Shown: piece after piece, positions 1 to 9,360 of the stretch
How positions within the stretch are numbered: position 1 is the first letter of the stretch
Layout of the letters: each line of letters begins with the position of its first letter
Assembly: GCF_003011965.1 (NCBI RefSeq)
Contig: NZ_PXWG01000001.1
Location: forward strand, 62,001 to 126,000
From: Streptosporangium nondiastaticum
GTDB lineage: Bacteria > Actinomycetota > Actinomycetes > Streptomycetales > Streptomycetaceae
Length of the DNA stretch: 64,000 nt
Reading direction: 5' to 3'
Position numbers and translations under genes: made by a program
Notes under the pieces: model-generated
The model's database searches: none
Seen by the model: the letters and a program-made list of their open reading frames with translations, nothing else
Told to the model about the DNA's origin: nothing

Positions 1-223
1 CCTTCGCCGCCACCGGCTCCCGGATGCCGCTCACCAGCCCGGGGGTGGCGGTGCGCTGCCCCGGGATCACCTCTCCCGGGCCCGCGGGCGCCACCGGCGC
101 GGCACTGGCTGCCGGAACTGCGGAAACGACGAGTGCGGCAACGCCGATCAGCGTTGCCGCACCTGTTAAGCCGTTTCGTGGCGATCTGTATGTTCTGCAT
201 GTTCTGAATGTTCTTGGACGCAT
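1..223 (-). CDS. Secreted protein, N-terminal part only (runs off left edge)
   Basis: An ATG preceded by a G-rich ribosome site opens a frame that stays open to the window edge (74 codons seen). The first ~20 residues are rich in Arg and Thr, then a hydrophobic stretch with Ala-rich end (around GVAALVVSAVPAASAA) forms a classical Sec signal peptide with an AxA-type cleavage site. The mature part starts Pro/Ala rich. The function cannot be told because the catalytic or binding domain lies outside the window. A secreted hydrolase would be a common product in this kind of genome, but that is a guess. Confidence 0.55.
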   Translation of the reverse strand, partial: MRPRTFRTCRTYRSPRNGLTGAATLIGVAALVVSAVPAASAAPVAPAGPGEVIPGQRTATPGLVSGIREPVAAK

Positions 224-417
224 GATTCCCCCCATCTGCGGTATATCGGCAATCCATGCAAGCGGGTGGCGTGTGCGCCGGGCAATGCGGGGGATGAAAG
301 TACGTGGGTGAGTTTCGGACTGGTGAGGTTGTGCCGATCCGGGTCACGTGAGGCGGCGATCGGCCGTTGCCGGCGGGCTCGTCCGTCCCGGGCGGGCCGG
401 CCTGAACCGGTCCTTCG

Positions 418-2070
418 TCAGCGGCGCAGTGGCTCGGTCAGCAGGCGGAGCTGTGCTCCGTCACCCGGGTTGAGCAGGATGTCCACGTCGGCGGGCGCGA
501 TCTCCGGCAGAGCCCTCCCCAGTACGCGCTCCCAGCGAGCGGGCGGCAGGCGCCGTGCGTGGAGGGCCGCGGTGACGACCGGCAGACACGGCGTCCCGTC
601 CGGGGCGGATACCAGGAGCGGTTGGCCTTGATCGTCGCAGGCGACCTCGAGGACGGTGTGGCGCAGCAGTGCTTGGAACCGGTCGACCGAGCCCTGGCCT
701 TTGCCCTGGGCGAAGAGGCGCAGCAGCGCGTGCAACGGATCGGTCGGCTTCGCCGCGCTGTCCGGCACGTAGTGAGGATTGGGCTCGAAGGGCCCGCAGC
801 GCCCGTCCTCGTCGAGCCGCCACCCGCCGACCATCAGCTCCGTAGGCAGGTCCTGGTTTCCCTGTGTTTCTCGGAGTGCGAGGCCTTGCTCCGGCAGCAG
901 GTACCACTGTCCCTGCCGGATCGCGTCCGGCAAGGGCGGGCCGTTCCCGTCGGACGTGTTCGTGAGGGTCTGTTCGTCCGAGTCTCCGGGTTCGGCCCCG
1001 GTGAGCCCGGCCCACATCATGTCCTCGTCGTTCCGGGCTTCCTCCTCGTTGAGGTCCATGCATTGCAGAACGGCCTCGGGCACGCGAGCCCTTGCGGCCA
1101 GGCGCAGCCAGCGCAGTCCCTCCTCGGTGTCGCCTTCCTCACCATGAAGCCGGCTCAGGAAATACGCGGCCTGAGCTGACGGCGAGGATCCGGAGGGCCC
1201 GGGTACCCGCATCGTGAAGTCATCGCCTCCGGTCGGCCGTGGTCCGCCCTCCTGCCTCATGCCGTTCCCTGGTTTGCCCTGCCTGGGTTTGTCCTGCCTG
1301 CCGAGCTTCTCGGCGGCGCGGGTGAGCCATCGCCGGGCCTGTTCGCGGTCACCGGCCGAGGCCAGCAGCCGCCCCAGCCGCAGTTCGCTGCCGGTGTCGC
1401 CCGAGCGTGCCGCCATGGTGAGCCAGTGCCGTGCGGCCGGCAGGTCCTGCGCGGGTGTCTCTTCCGCCAGGAAGGAGCCCAGCAGCGCGGCGGCCGGCAG
1501 CTCACCGCTCTCGGCCGCCGTGCGCAGCCGGTCGTGAGCCTCGTGATGGCGCCCGGTGCCGTGCAGGATGGTGGCGAGGTTCAGGACGGAGGCGAGGTCC
1601 CCGGCCTCCGCTGCTCTCGCGCAGAGCCGTTCGGCGCCCTGTGGATCCCCGCGGCGCAGGAGAAGGGCGGCCAGGTTGGTGGCCGCGAGGGGGCTGCCCA
1701 GCTCGGCGCCTCTGCGGAGCACGGGTTCGGCCTCGTCCAGCCGGTCCGACATGAGCAGTGCGACGCCCAGGTTGGTGACGGTCTCAGCGAAGGGTGCTTC
1801 GTCCTCGGCGGAGAGTGCTTCGTCGCCGGCCAGGCGCAAGGCTTCGCGTAATACCTGCGCGGCCTCCTCCGGGCGTTCCTGCCGCAGCAGCTTCTCGCCC
1901 ACAGCGCTCAGGGTGCGCGGGTTCGGGGACTGAGCCAGCCGGCGCAGCAGGGTGTCCGCCTGGGGATGCTCGCCGAGCACACGCAGCACGTCCTCGTGGA
2001 TCAAGGCGAATTCCTCCGGCGTGCGGGCCCCGTGGTGGTCCGTCCGGGATGGTGACGTCTCTTCGGTCAT
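418..2070 (-). CDS. TPR/Sel1-like repeat protein with SseB-like C-terminal domain
   Basis: This 550-residue cytoplasmic protein is the last gene of the CHAT operon. Residues ~40-330 are degenerate helical repeats of the TPR/Sel1 kind (recurring A-A-x-NLA and L-x-x-AAExG patterns), usually protein-binding scaffolds. The last ~150 residues resemble SseB-type domains (LLVSAPDGTPCLPV, then ILLNPG). The start is the ATG at 2070, which overlaps the upstream stop as TGATG, so translation is probably coupled. A longer frame extends upstream but lies inside the membrane-protein gene. Its role is unknown; by context it may be an adaptor for the CHAT protein. Confidence 0.75.
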   Translation of the reverse strand: MTEETSPSRTDHHGARTPEEFALIHEDVLRVLGEHPQADTLLRRLAQSPNPRTLSAVGEKLLRQERPEEAAQVLREALRLAGDEALSAEDEAPFAETVTNLGVALLMSDRLDEAEPVLRRGAELGSPLAATNLAALLLRRGDPQGAERLCARAAEAGDLASVLNLATILHGTGRHHEAHDRLRTAAESGELPAAALLGSFLAEETPAQDLPAARHWLTMAARSGDTGSELRLGRLLASAGDREQARRWLTRAAEKLGRQDKPRQGKPGNGMRQEGGPRPTGGDDFTMRVPGPSGSSPSAQAAYFLSRLHGEEGDTEEGLRWLRLAARARVPEAVLQCMDLNEEEARNDEDMMWAGLTGAEPGDSDEQTLTNTSDGNGPPLPDAIRQGQWYLLPEQGLALRETQGNQDLPTELMVGGWRLDEDGRCGPFEPNPHYVPDSAAKPTDPLHALLRLFAQGKGQGSVDRFQALLRHTVLEVACDDQGQPLLVSAPDGTPCLPVVTAALHARRLPPARWERVLGRALPEIAPADVDILLNPGDGAQLRLLTEPLRR

Positions 2071-2999
2071 CAGTGGGGCTCCGGTGCGTCGGGCGATGAG
2101 GTGAAGACGGGGACCGGCGCGTCCGAGCCCCGCCACAGATAGGCGGTGAGGAGCCTGCCCGACTCGCGCTCGTGCGCCGGGTCCGTCGGCAGGGGCCAGC
2201 GCAGTGCCGTGTACAGGGCCGTGCGGTGCAGGTCGTACGACGCCTCCAGAAGATCCGCGAGTACCGCGCACGGGCGGCGCAGAGCCCCGTGGTACACCGC
2301 CGTCGCGGCCACGGCGGCGACGGGCGCCGCCCATCCGGCCCATGGTGTCCAGACGACGAATCCGGCGGACCAGATCAGCGCGGAGACCGCGGAGTCCAGC
2401 GCGGCGCGGGCCCGGGCGATCTGGTCACGGGCCTCGGCGGGCAGCACCAGCCAGAGGTGGGGCCAGCATTTCACCGCGTCCAGGCCGTACTTCTGGTAGG
2501 GCCGCAGTTCCGCCGCGCGCAGGGTGTTGCCGACCCAGGTGGGCAGTTGCCGTTCGGGGGCACCGGGTATGCGCCGCAGGGCGGCATCGGTCCGTGCGAA
2601 GGCGTCGTACGTGTCCGGGGCGACGGGCTGCGCCGCGCCGCCGAGGGCGGCGTGCAGTCGCTCCCAGCGTTCCCGCAGCCGGTACCGGCGGGCTTCCTGA
2701 CGTGCTGTCCCGTAGCGCCGCAGCCGGCCGGGCCAGCCGTATCCCTCCAGGAAGGTCAGGACGACGGGGGTCAGCCGGCGGACGGCGGCCCCGGACAGCA
2801 CGAAGGCGAGCAGCACCGCGGACGCGATGAGGGCCTGAGCGCCTGGTGCGAGTGCGTGCAGGCGGTCGGCGGGGGAGCGGCCGGTGCCCCAGGCCACGGC
2901 GGCGAAGCCGCCCGCCCAGAAGACCAGCGACTGGGCGCCGATCACCAGCCATTCCTTGGCCAGGCGGTCCGCCACCGCGTCCAGGAAACGGTTCAGCAC
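2070..2999 (-). CDS. Membrane protein of the CHAT operon
   Basis: The 309-residue protein starts at a GTG that overlaps the stop of the preceding gene (GTGCTGA arrangement). Two hydrophobic segments lie near residues 15-40 and 55-85 and two more near 200-235, with a soluble Arg-rich helical section between them. The C-terminal ~70 residues are soluble. No known family was recognised. It sits between the Asp/Glu/Ser-repeat protein and the TPR protein with overlapping ends on both sides, so all are likely made in fixed proportion. A plausible role is the membrane partner or effector of the CHAT system, by inference only. Confidence 0.7.
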   Translation of the reverse strand: MLNRFLDAVADRLAKEWLVIGAQSLVFWAGGFAAVAWGTGRSPADRLHALAPGAQALIASAVLLAFVLSGAAVRRLTPVVLTFLEGYGWPGRLRRYGTARQEARRYRLRERWERLHAALGGAAQPVAPDTYDAFARTDAALRRIPGAPERQLPTWVGNTLRAAELRPYQKYGLDAVKCWPHLWLVLPAEARDQIARARAALDSAVSALIWSAGFVVWTPWAGWAAPVAAVAATAVYHGALRRPCAVLADLLEASYDLHRTALYTALRWPLPTDPAHERESGRLLTAYLWRGSDAPVPVFTSSPDAPEPH

Positions 3000-3541
3000 G
3001 ACGGAGGGTCCTCCCGTACGAGGGGGTGGCCGTGGGTCGGGCAGCGGGGCGGGGACTCGTCGAGGAAAGCCCGGTACCAGGCGAAGTCGCGATCGGGGCA
3101 GGAGTACCGGGTGGCCGGGACCGCCTCGCCGGAGCCCGGCAGCGGCTGGTAGTCCCCCCGCTCGGTGTACCGCGGCGGGTTCCCGGATTCCAGGAAATGG
3201 GCTGTCCAGGTGCGGAGTTCCGGTTCGCTCTGCAGCACCAGAAGGATCCGCTCGACGGTGCCGACGTCGCCGGGACGGGCCAGGGCCTGTGCCAAGCGTG
3301 CGTCCAGCTCCCGGCTGCGCTCGGCGGCGAGCGGGCCGATGAGCCGGGGAAGCTCCGCGCGGACGGCCCGAGCGCATTCGAGGATTCTCTCGTCGGACTC
3401 GTCGGACTCGTCGGACTCGTCGGACTCGTCGGACTCGTCGGACTCGTCGAGTTCATCGGACTCATCGGACTTGCTGAATTCATCGAATTCGACGGATTCT
3501 CTGGACTCGTCGGATCCGCCGGACTCATCGGTGGGCGTCAT
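2993..3541 (-). CDS. Small acidic repeat protein with Cys-rich C-terminus
   Basis: The 182-residue product begins 3 nt after the CHAT gene stops. Residues ~10-50 are low-complexity Ser/Asp/Glu, encoded by a 9-base tandem repeat (unit gtcggactc on the plus strand, about 3389-3450). The middle is helical. The C-terminus carries a paired-cysteine motif, SCPDRDFAWY followed by RCPTHGHPL, which looks like a small metal-binding knuckle. The acidic tract is probably an unstructured linker whose length can vary by slippage. No function is known; tight linkage suggests a partner of the CHAT protein. Confidence 0.7.
   Translation of the reverse strand: MTPTDESGGSDESRESVEFDEFSKSDESDELDESDESDESDESDESDESDERILECARAVRAELPRLIGPLAAERSRELDARLAQALARPGDVGTVERILLVLQSEPELRTWTAHFLESGNPPRYTERGDYQPLPGSGEAVPATRYSCPDRDFAWYRAFLDESPPRCPTHGHPLVREDPPSC
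3389..3450. repeat. 9-bp tandem repeat (gtcggactc) inside the acidic protein gene
   Basis: Six or more near-perfect copies of gtcggactc in a row, with degenerate copies continuing to about 3530. The unit is a multiple of three, so copy-number change alters the length of the Ser-Asp-Glu tract without shifting frame. Confidence 0.9.
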
Positions 3542-3544
3542 CTC

Positions 3545-6500
3545 TCACACTCCCGCGTAGCCGAACGCCGCCCAGTGGACGGGATGTTGATAAGGACGGG
3601 TTGTCTCCCAGAAGCGCCTCGCCGCCGGCGAGGCGGGTGGCGTGCCGCCCAGCTCGCCGTTGGTGACGTCGCGAAGCCACAGCTGGGCCTTGCGCAGCGC
3701 CTCGGCGGGATGCGAACAGGAGCCGGAGCGCCACAACTGGTAGAAGCGGTCGATCAACAGGCTGCTGCTCTCGTCAGGCGCTCGCCACATGCTGCTCACG
3801 ACGCCGCCCACGCCCGTACGCAGCAGGGCCTGCACCAGTGAGCCCGTCGGCCGGGGGCCCAGGAAGAAGATTCCTCCCTGGCCGAGGGAGCACGCGGAGA
3901 GCACCAGCAGGCGGGTACCCGAAAGGGGTTGCTCCAGCAGCTCGGCCATGCTGAGGGTCTCTTCGCCGGCCAGGACCAGCTCGCTGACGAGGGGGCGGAG
4001 CGGGTCGGTGCGGCCGTGGGTGGCCAGATGGACGACGTCCGCTCCCGGGAGGGCGGCGAGAACCGCGGTGCGGCGCGCGTCCGTGCCCGTCAGCAGGGTG
4101 GAACGGGCGAAGTGGAGCACCGCTCTTTCGGCCTCGCGGCGGGCCCCGGGCAGCGGCTGTTCGCGCATGGGCTCCGGATCGGCGACCGCGAGGATGCTGC
4201 CCGGTTCGCCGGGATACGGCTCGCCCGCCCTCGGCCGCCTGGCGCCGCTCGCGACGGTGACCAGTACAGCGTCCGCGACGTGGCGTCGTCCCTCCGGCAG
4301 TGCGGGGTCCGGCCACCACGCGGCGTGCAGGGGCAGCGATCCGAGACGCGCGCCGTGCGGAATCACGCAGAGCCAGGAGGCGGGCCACTTCTCCAGCACA
4401 GGTTTCAGTAGACGCTCGCCCGCCCAGCCGGCGAGTACGTCCACCGTCTGCCGGTACCAGGCGGGGTCCGGGGTGTCGCCCTGGGCCAGTCCCGAGAGGC
4501 CCGCCTGGCCGGTCACGTCCTCGCCGGAGACGGGGAGCCACAGGGCCTCGGTCCGGCCTGAAGCGTCCACGCCCAGAGCGAGGATGTTCGCCCCGTGTGA
4601 GGCACACAGGTGGACGACGACGCATCCTTCGGGAGGCGGCCGCAGATCCGGACCCTCTCCGGGCCCCGAAGTGCGCGGGGACCCGACGGTTTCCAGGCTC
4701 CGCAGTGCCGTTGCCAGGTCGCCGGCATGGACCGCGCTGAGGGCCGCCTGGACGGCGATGACCTCGGCGTCATGGATCTGTGCGAGCCGGTCCTCCAGGC
4801 TGCCGCCGGCATCCTCCAGGCGGGTCAGGGCCCGCCGGAGAGCGATCTGCGCCGCCGTCGATGCCTCCTCCCACGCCCCCGCGCCGGCCGCGCTGCGGGA
4901 CCAGTCGGCGGCGGCCTCCGCGGACCCCTCGGAGTCATCCAAAGTGGCCCACTCGCGGATCAGCCGCAGCCCTTCCTCCGAGCGCCTGTCCCGGATGAGG
5001 AGCAGCAAGCCCAGCTGCCGGGTGCCGTCCCGGTGATGAAGTCCCCCTGCCGGCAGCATGTTCCGTGCGCCGCGGGCCAGTTCGATCGCCTCCTCCAGAT
5101 CGAGCGGGCTGCCGCTGCTTTCGTACCGCGCATGCCAGCAGCGGGCGATCTGCGCCAGCAGTGCCGCACGCCGAGCGCTGCCCTCCGGCTGCGCCGCGGC
5201 CGCCCGTTCGAGGACGTCCATCGCACGTCCGAGCGCCAGCGAGCAGGGCCGGTGCGGCAACTCCCTCAGCAGTGCCGACGCCAGGATCAGCGCGTGATCC
5301 GCGGCCATGACGGGATCCAGGCCGTCTCCGGCCCCCAGCCGGCCCAGCAGGGTGAGCGCCCGCGCGACCAGTTCCTTCCCGAAGACGCCCCGGGCGCTGT
5401 CCAGCAGGCCCTGGGCGGCGGCCAGCACCTCCGCCGGGTCGGCCCGGGGATCGGGCTCGTGGAAGTCGTCGGGATGGATCAGATCCAGGACAGGGCCGCT
5501 GCCCGGGGACGCGAGACGGCACGTCATCAGGTGTGCTGCAGCGTCGCGGTGGTCGTGCGAGTCCCGTGCGGAAAGCTCCATGATGCGCCGGAAGCAGACG
5601 GCGGCCTGTTTCAGATCGGCCAGGGAACCGGTCTCCTCGGAGTAGCGATGCTGCAGCAGGATCCCGATCGTATGAAGGGCGGGCACGAGGCGAGGGCTGT
5701 CGTCGGTGAGCGTCGTGAGCGCCGCCTCGGCGTGTGCAAGGGCCGCCGCTGCCGCACGCCGGTCCGTTCTGCTGCTGCCCTCCCACCACCGCACCAGCAA
5801 CTGCGTCACGAGTTCCGGCAAGTGGGAGTCTGAGCGGGAGCCTGCGTCGGAGGCCACCTCGTGGTGGACGCTCTCGTGCAGGAGCGGCAGCATGCGCTCG
5901 ATCTGCGCGTCGGGGAGGTTCTCGTTCTTGCTCAGGCACATCAGTGCGGTCAGCGCCCAGTCGAAGGAGTACAGGCGATGATCGTCCGATCCCGGCTCGC
6001 AGTGGGCGCAGGCCTCCGCCGCCAGATTCAGAGCCTTCCGGGCGTATTCCTCACCCGCACCCTCACCAGGGTGATCGGCCAGGGCCAGGAAGCGCGCGGC
6101 CGCGGTCTTCAGGAGACGCGCGGCGTCCTCCCGGTCCTGCTCCACCGCGATCCGCGCCGTCTCCTCGGCGATTTCCGCCACGGCAAGGCGGTCCCCCTCG
6201 TGCTCGCGCCTGCCCAGCCGCTCCTCGTAGGTGAAGAGGAGAGCGACCATGACGTCGAAGTTCCGGGCACCACCTCGGATGGCGTCGCGTTCCTTCAATT
6301 CCCGCAGCAGAATGAGGGCTTCGGTGAGTTCGCCGAGATCGTGCTTCGGTAGCAGGCGCAGCAAGAGGCGGCAGGCTGACGCCAGGCCAGTTGTCATCGC
6401 TTCGTCGTCGCACAGGGGGAACGCCTCGTTCAGGTGGCGCATCGCCTGGAGCACCGCGTGCACGGCACCGGTGCGCGCGCTCCGCGCGTACCAGACCCCG

Positions 6501-6691
6501 GCCAGGTTTCCTAGAGCTGCAGCGCGGTAACGGTCACGGGTGGTCTCCGGGAGATCCGCGGGAACGGACCGAAGGGCGTACGTGAACGCCTTCTGCGCGA
6601 CATCGGCCTGCTCAGGCCTCCCCTCGCGTTCGTACGCCTCCAGAGCTCGCACGCCATGACCGAAGTGCTGCGCGTAGTCGGTGCCGGTCAT
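3545..6691 (-). CDS. CHAT domain (caspase-like) protease with TPR-like N-terminus
   Basis: A 1048-residue protein. The N-terminal ~700 residues are helical, TPR-like repeats (many Ala-rich amphipathic pairs). The C-terminal ~300 residues form a CHAT domain: the catalytic His is in HLATHG (His892) and the Cys in LSACSLG (Cys934), the expected dyad order of separase-like/caspase-like peptidases. The ATG at 6691 is preceded by GGGGGAAG; an upstream in-frame extension has no good start context. First gene of a four-gene operon (CHAT, acidic repeat protein, membrane protein, TPR/SseB protein) with gaps of 3 nt or less. CHAT proteins in actinobacteria are often parts of conflict or cell-death modules; that role is inferred here. 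Confidence 0.85.
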   Translation of the reverse strand: MTGTDYAQHFGHGVRALEAYEREGRPEQADVAQKAFTYALRSVPADLPETTRDRYRAAALGNLAGVWYARSARTGAVHAVLQAMRHLNEAFPLCDDEAMTTGLASACRLLLRLLPKHDLGELTEALILLRELKERDAIRGGARNFDVMVALLFTYEERLGRREHEGDRLAVAEIAEETARIAVEQDREDAARLLKTAAARFLALADHPGEGAGEEYARKALNLAAEACAHCEPGSDDHRLYSFDWALTALMCLSKNENLPDAQIERMLPLLHESVHHEVASDAGSRSDSHLPELVTQLLVRWWEGSSRTDRRAAAAALAHAEAALTTLTDDSPRLVPALHTIGILLQHRYSEETGSLADLKQAAVCFRRIMELSARDSHDHRDAAAHLMTCRLASPGSGPVLDLIHPDDFHEPDPRADPAEVLAAAQGLLDSARGVFGKELVARALTLLGRLGAGDGLDPVMAADHALILASALLRELPHRPCSLALGRAMDVLERAAAAQPEGSARRAALLAQIARCWHARYESSGSPLDLEEAIELARGARNMLPAGGLHHRDGTRQLGLLLLIRDRRSEEGLRLIREWATLDDSEGSAEAAADWSRSAAGAGAWEEASTAAQIALRRALTRLEDAGGSLEDRLAQIHDAEVIAVQAALSAVHAGDLATALRSLETVGSPRTSGPGEGPDLRPPPEGCVVVHLCASHGANILALGVDASGRTEALWLPVSGEDVTGQAGLSGLAQGDTPDPAWYRQTVDVLAGWAGERLLKPVLEKWPASWLCVIPHGARLGSLPLHAAWWPDPALPEGRRHVADAVLVTVASGARRPRAGEPYPGEPGSILAVADPEPMREQPLPGARREAERAVLHFARSTLLTGTDARRTAVLAALPGADVVHLATHGRTDPLRPLVSELVLAGEETLSMAELLEQPLSGTRLLVLSACSLGQGGIFFLGPRPTGSLVQALLRTGVGGVVSSMWRAPDESSSLLIDRFYQLWRSGSCSHPAEALRKAQLWLRDVTNGELGGTPPASPAARRFWETTRPYQHPVHWAAFGYAGV

Positions 6692-6928
6692 GCTTCCCCC
6701 GTTCGGTTCCTGATGAACCGGCTCCTCATGAATCGGCCGGCGGGTCTGACCGGTGGCGGCCTGACAGGCCGGCGTCGAACACCAGATCCTTCCCAGCACG
6801 ACGCTACCGGCGGCGCGCGGGTTCAGAGGCCGGATCCCGGAGAACATCCGCCCAGGACACGTGGCGCCTCGCGCGCGCGGCGGACGGCAGCGCGGATGGG
6901 ACCGCTGGGCTGGACGGGGCCAGAGGGC

Positions 6929-7696
6929 TCACCGGGGTAGTGCCTTCACTTTGGTAGGGGGTGTCAGTGAAGCCAGCGCACCGGGTTGCACTGCGTCGGC
7001 TGCAACCGAGCCGCGCAGGAGTTCGGTCAGGTCGTGGGGCTGTGCCTGTTCCGTGGTGGGAGTTGCTGCTGCGATGCGGTCCAGGCGGAAGCCTCGGCCG
7101 GCCTGTCGGGTACGGCACCAGGCGATGAGGTACCACCGGCCTCCGGCGGTGAGCAACCCGGCAGGTTCCACCACACGCTCACTCTCGCGCCCTGTGGCGT
7201 CGACGTAGGACAACCGCAGCACTGTGTTGGTGGTGAGGGCCTGCTCCACGGCGATCCGGGCCGTGGACTCGGACGGCGAGGACGGCGAGGACGGCGAGGA
7301 CGGCGAGGACGGCGTGACGATCCGTGCGGCGAGCTTCGACGCCGCCGCCGAGGCGGGGCCGGTCATCGAGGCCGTGATCTTCTGGGCTGCTGTGCGGGCC
7401 GCACCGGCGTAAGGGGCGCAGGCATCGATTGCGGCGAGAGCGACGGCCACCGCCGAGGCTTCGTCGGCGGTGAAGCGGATCGGGGGCAGGGTCATTCCCG
7501 GATCGATCGACCAACCCCCGCCTCGCCCGGGGGTGGTGCGCACCGGGACACCGGTCTCCATCAGCGCCTGGAGGTCGCGCTGCATCGTGCGCGTGCTCAC
7601 CTCGAAGCGCGCGGCGAGCGCCGCGACCGTCAGCGGTCGCGGCGCCGCCGCGCGCAACTCTTCCACCAGTGCGTACAGCCGGGTCGTGCGGTTCAT
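6929..7696 (-). CDS. WYL-domain transcriptional regulator (YafY/DeoR-like)
   Basis: 255 residues: an N-terminal winged helix-turn-helix (RFEVSTRTMQRDLQAL, residues ~28-43) followed by a WYL sensor domain with the diagnostic GGRWYLIAWC near residue 190. Between them a Ser-Pro repeat (SPSSPSSPS) is encoded by a 9-bp tandem repeat at 7272-7313. It lies 10 nt downstream of an esterase gene on the same strand, so the two are probably co-transcribed and the regulator may control that gene. WYL proteins are ligand-responsive repressors or activators; the ligand is unknown. Confidence 0.85.
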   Translation of the reverse strand: MNRTTRLYALVEELRAAAPRPLTVAALAARFEVSTRTMQRDLQALMETGVPVRTTPGRGGGWSIDPGMTLPPIRFTADEASAVAVALAAIDACAPYAGAARTAAQKITASMTGPASAAASKLAARIVTPSSPSSPSSPSSPSESTARIAVEQALTTNTVLRLSYVDATGRESERVVEPAGLLTAGGRWYLIAWCRTRQAGRGFRLDRIAAATPTTEQAQPHDLTELLRGSVAADAVQPGALASLTPPTKVKALPR

Positions 7697-7706
7697 GCCG
7701 GCGACG

Positions 7707-8657
7707 CTACCGTCCCGCGACGGACAGGAAGTCCTGCTCACGCTGCAGTTCCCGCTCGGTGACAGTCAGTGGGAACAGGGTGAAGCCATGCATGGCGCCG
7801 GCGACGACACTGAGCTGCACGGGTGAGCCCGCCGCCTGCCACCGCCCGGCCAGGAACAGGGAGTCGTCCAGCAGTGGATCCTCGGCGCCGACGACGATCC
7901 GCGCCGACGGCAGACCGGTGAGGTCGGCGAACAGTGGTGAGACCTCGGGGCTGCGGCGCTGCTCCGCCCCCATGCCGGGTGTGAACAGCTCGTAGGTCCG
8001 CCGCAGCGCCTCGGTGTTGCTCAGCAGTCGCCTTGATCCGAACGATCGCTGACTTGGTGTCATTGACAGGTCGTAGGGGCCGAAGAGTAGGTGGGCCGCC
8101 CGGAACGCGCTGGTGATGCCGTGCCGGTCACGAAGGCGAAGCAGTGTCATGACACTCAGGTGGGCACCGGCCGATTCGCCCCCGATGAGCAGCCGCTGAG
8201 TGCCGAACTCGGCCGCCGCGCGCTCCACCAGCCATCGGGCGGCCGCCTCGCAGTCGTCGGGTCCGGCGGGGAAGGGGTGTTCCGGCGCGAGGCGGTACTC
8301 GACGCTGATCACGGCCAGCCGTGCTTGCTCGGCGAGGCGCCACAGCCTTTCGTCCTGTCCGTCCGCGGAGCCGAAGGCCCAGCCACCGCCGTGGATGTGC
8401 AGATACACGCCGTCGACGCGGTCGGGTACGAACGCGCGGACCTTTACCCCGCCGGAAATGACGCGGTCTTGGCCTTGCGGCAGTCGCACGGGCGGTGTGT
8501 CGCCACCGAGCCGGTTGCGCCGGAGGGCGGCCAGCACGGTTGCGTCCGGCGCCCCTTCGCGTGCCGGGCGGGTTGCGGCAGCGGCCTCGAATTCCTTGTT
8601 GAACGCCAGGGTCTCGGCGAGACAGTCCTCGTCAGTGATCATCATGCCGTCGACCAT
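7707..8657 (-). CDS. Alpha/beta hydrolase, HSL-family esterase/lipase
   Basis: 316 residues in the hormone-sensitive-lipase fold (alpha/beta hydrolase 3). The oxyanion motif HGGGW and the nucleophile elbow GESAG (Ser162) are clear, with a plausible acid in EDPLLDD and the His in MHGF near the end. There is no signal peptide, so it acts in the cytoplasm on short-chain esters or related substrates. The chosen ATG has a GAGGG ribosome site 5 nt upstream; a TTG further upstream is possible. It is followed closely by the WYL regulator gene. Confidence 0.85.
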   Translation of the reverse strand: MVDGMMITDEDCLAETLAFNKEFEAAAATRPAREGAPDATVLAALRRNRLGGDTPPVRLPQGQDRVISGGVKVRAFVPDRVDGVYLHIHGGGWAFGSADGQDERLWRLAEQARLAVISVEYRLAPEHPFPAGPDDCEAAARWLVERAAAEFGTQRLLIGGESAGAHLSVMTLLRLRDRHGITSAFRAAHLLFGPYDLSMTPSQRSFGSRRLLSNTEALRRTYELFTPGMGAEQRRSPEVSPLFADLTGLPSARIVVGAEDPLLDDSLFLAGRWQAAGSPVQLSVVAGAMHGFTLFPLTVTERELQREQDFLSVAGR

Positions 8658-8712
8658 CGCAGCCCTCGGCGACAACCCCCTGTCACCGTTTACTCATGAG
8701 CCGCATCACACT

Positions 8713-8752
8713 CGTCGAGCGAGGTCACTTCTTCGAGCGAGGTCACTTCTTC
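8713..8752. repeat. 18-bp direct repeat (two copies)
   Basis: Two adjacent copies of a unit reading tcgagcgaggtcacttct, sitting just past the 3' end of the secreted-protein gene that terminates at 8743. The repeat overlaps the last codons and the stop. Confidence 0.7.
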
Positions 8753-9360
8753 CACGGGGGCGACGGCAGCTCGGCGTGCTTGACGGTGTAGCCGCCCTTG
8801 ACGACGGGCGCGTACGGGGCCGGGGCCATGCAGGTGCCGACGGGGACGTCCTGGCCCTTGTCGTCCAGGTTCAGGCCGTTCCAGGAGAAGCCGACCCGGT
8901 CGGGCTCGCCCTTGCCGCCGTCCTGGACGCTGAAGCCCATCCGCTTGCCCACCCAGTCCGGTCCACCGGGGCTGACCTTGGTGATGACCGCCGTCAGGGT
9001 CGCGGTGTGCGGCGAGGTGACCAGGCAGTCGACCCGGCCCTCGGCGGTGTAGGTGACGTTCTGGCCGGCGACGTAGTGCGAGACCTTGACCGTGCCCTCG
9101 GCGTCGAAGGGCATGCCTTGGGGTCCGTTCGGCAGGGCGTGCGTGTACGGGGTGCCGTGCGCGTCGAAGCTGAACGAGCGGACGTCCTTGTCCTTCCAGT
9201 AGGGAAGCTCGAACGTCGCGCTTCCGGTCACGCTCGCGACGGCGGGTTTGCGCGCCTCGTGGTGGTCGGCGTGGGCGGAGGCGGTGGAGGCGCCGGCCAG
9301 GGTGACGGTCACGGCGAGGGCGGCGAGTACGGCGGCGGCCTTGCGGCGGGAGGAAATCAC
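8743..9360 (-). CDS. Secreted protein of unknown function
   Basis: 205 residues beginning at a GTG with AGGAG five bases upstream. Residues 1-33 form a Sec signal peptide (SSRRK, then a long Ala/Leu/Val core, ending ASAHA). The mature part is beta-rich with two cysteines (in GRVDCLV and VGTCMAP) that could form a disulphide. No catalytic motif was seen. It is flanked by an esterase gene and an HxlR regulator gene but is not obviously in an operon with either. Confidence 0.7.
   Translation of the reverse strand: MISSRRKAAAVLAALAVTVTLAGASTASAHADHHEARKPAVASVTGSATFELPYWKDKDVRSFSFDAHGTPYTHALPNGPQGMPFDAEGTVKVSHYVAGQNVTYTAEGRVDCLVTSPHTATLTAVITKVSPGGPDWVGKRMGFSVQDGGKGEPDRVGFSWNGLNLDDKGQDVPVGTCMAPAPYAPVVKGGYTVKHAELPSPPWKK

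Noticed and set aside
2070..3377. A longer start for the membrane protein and the TPR protein (frames open far upstream).
   Set aside because: The extra sequence is Arg/Pro-rich antisense-like noise overlapping the upstream gene; overlapping GTG/ATG starts fit operon coupling.
3165..3560. Plus-strand Ser-Asp repeat frame opposite the acidic protein gene.
   Set aside because: It is the mirror of the 9-bp repeat and lacks a start context; the minus-strand gene is in the operon.
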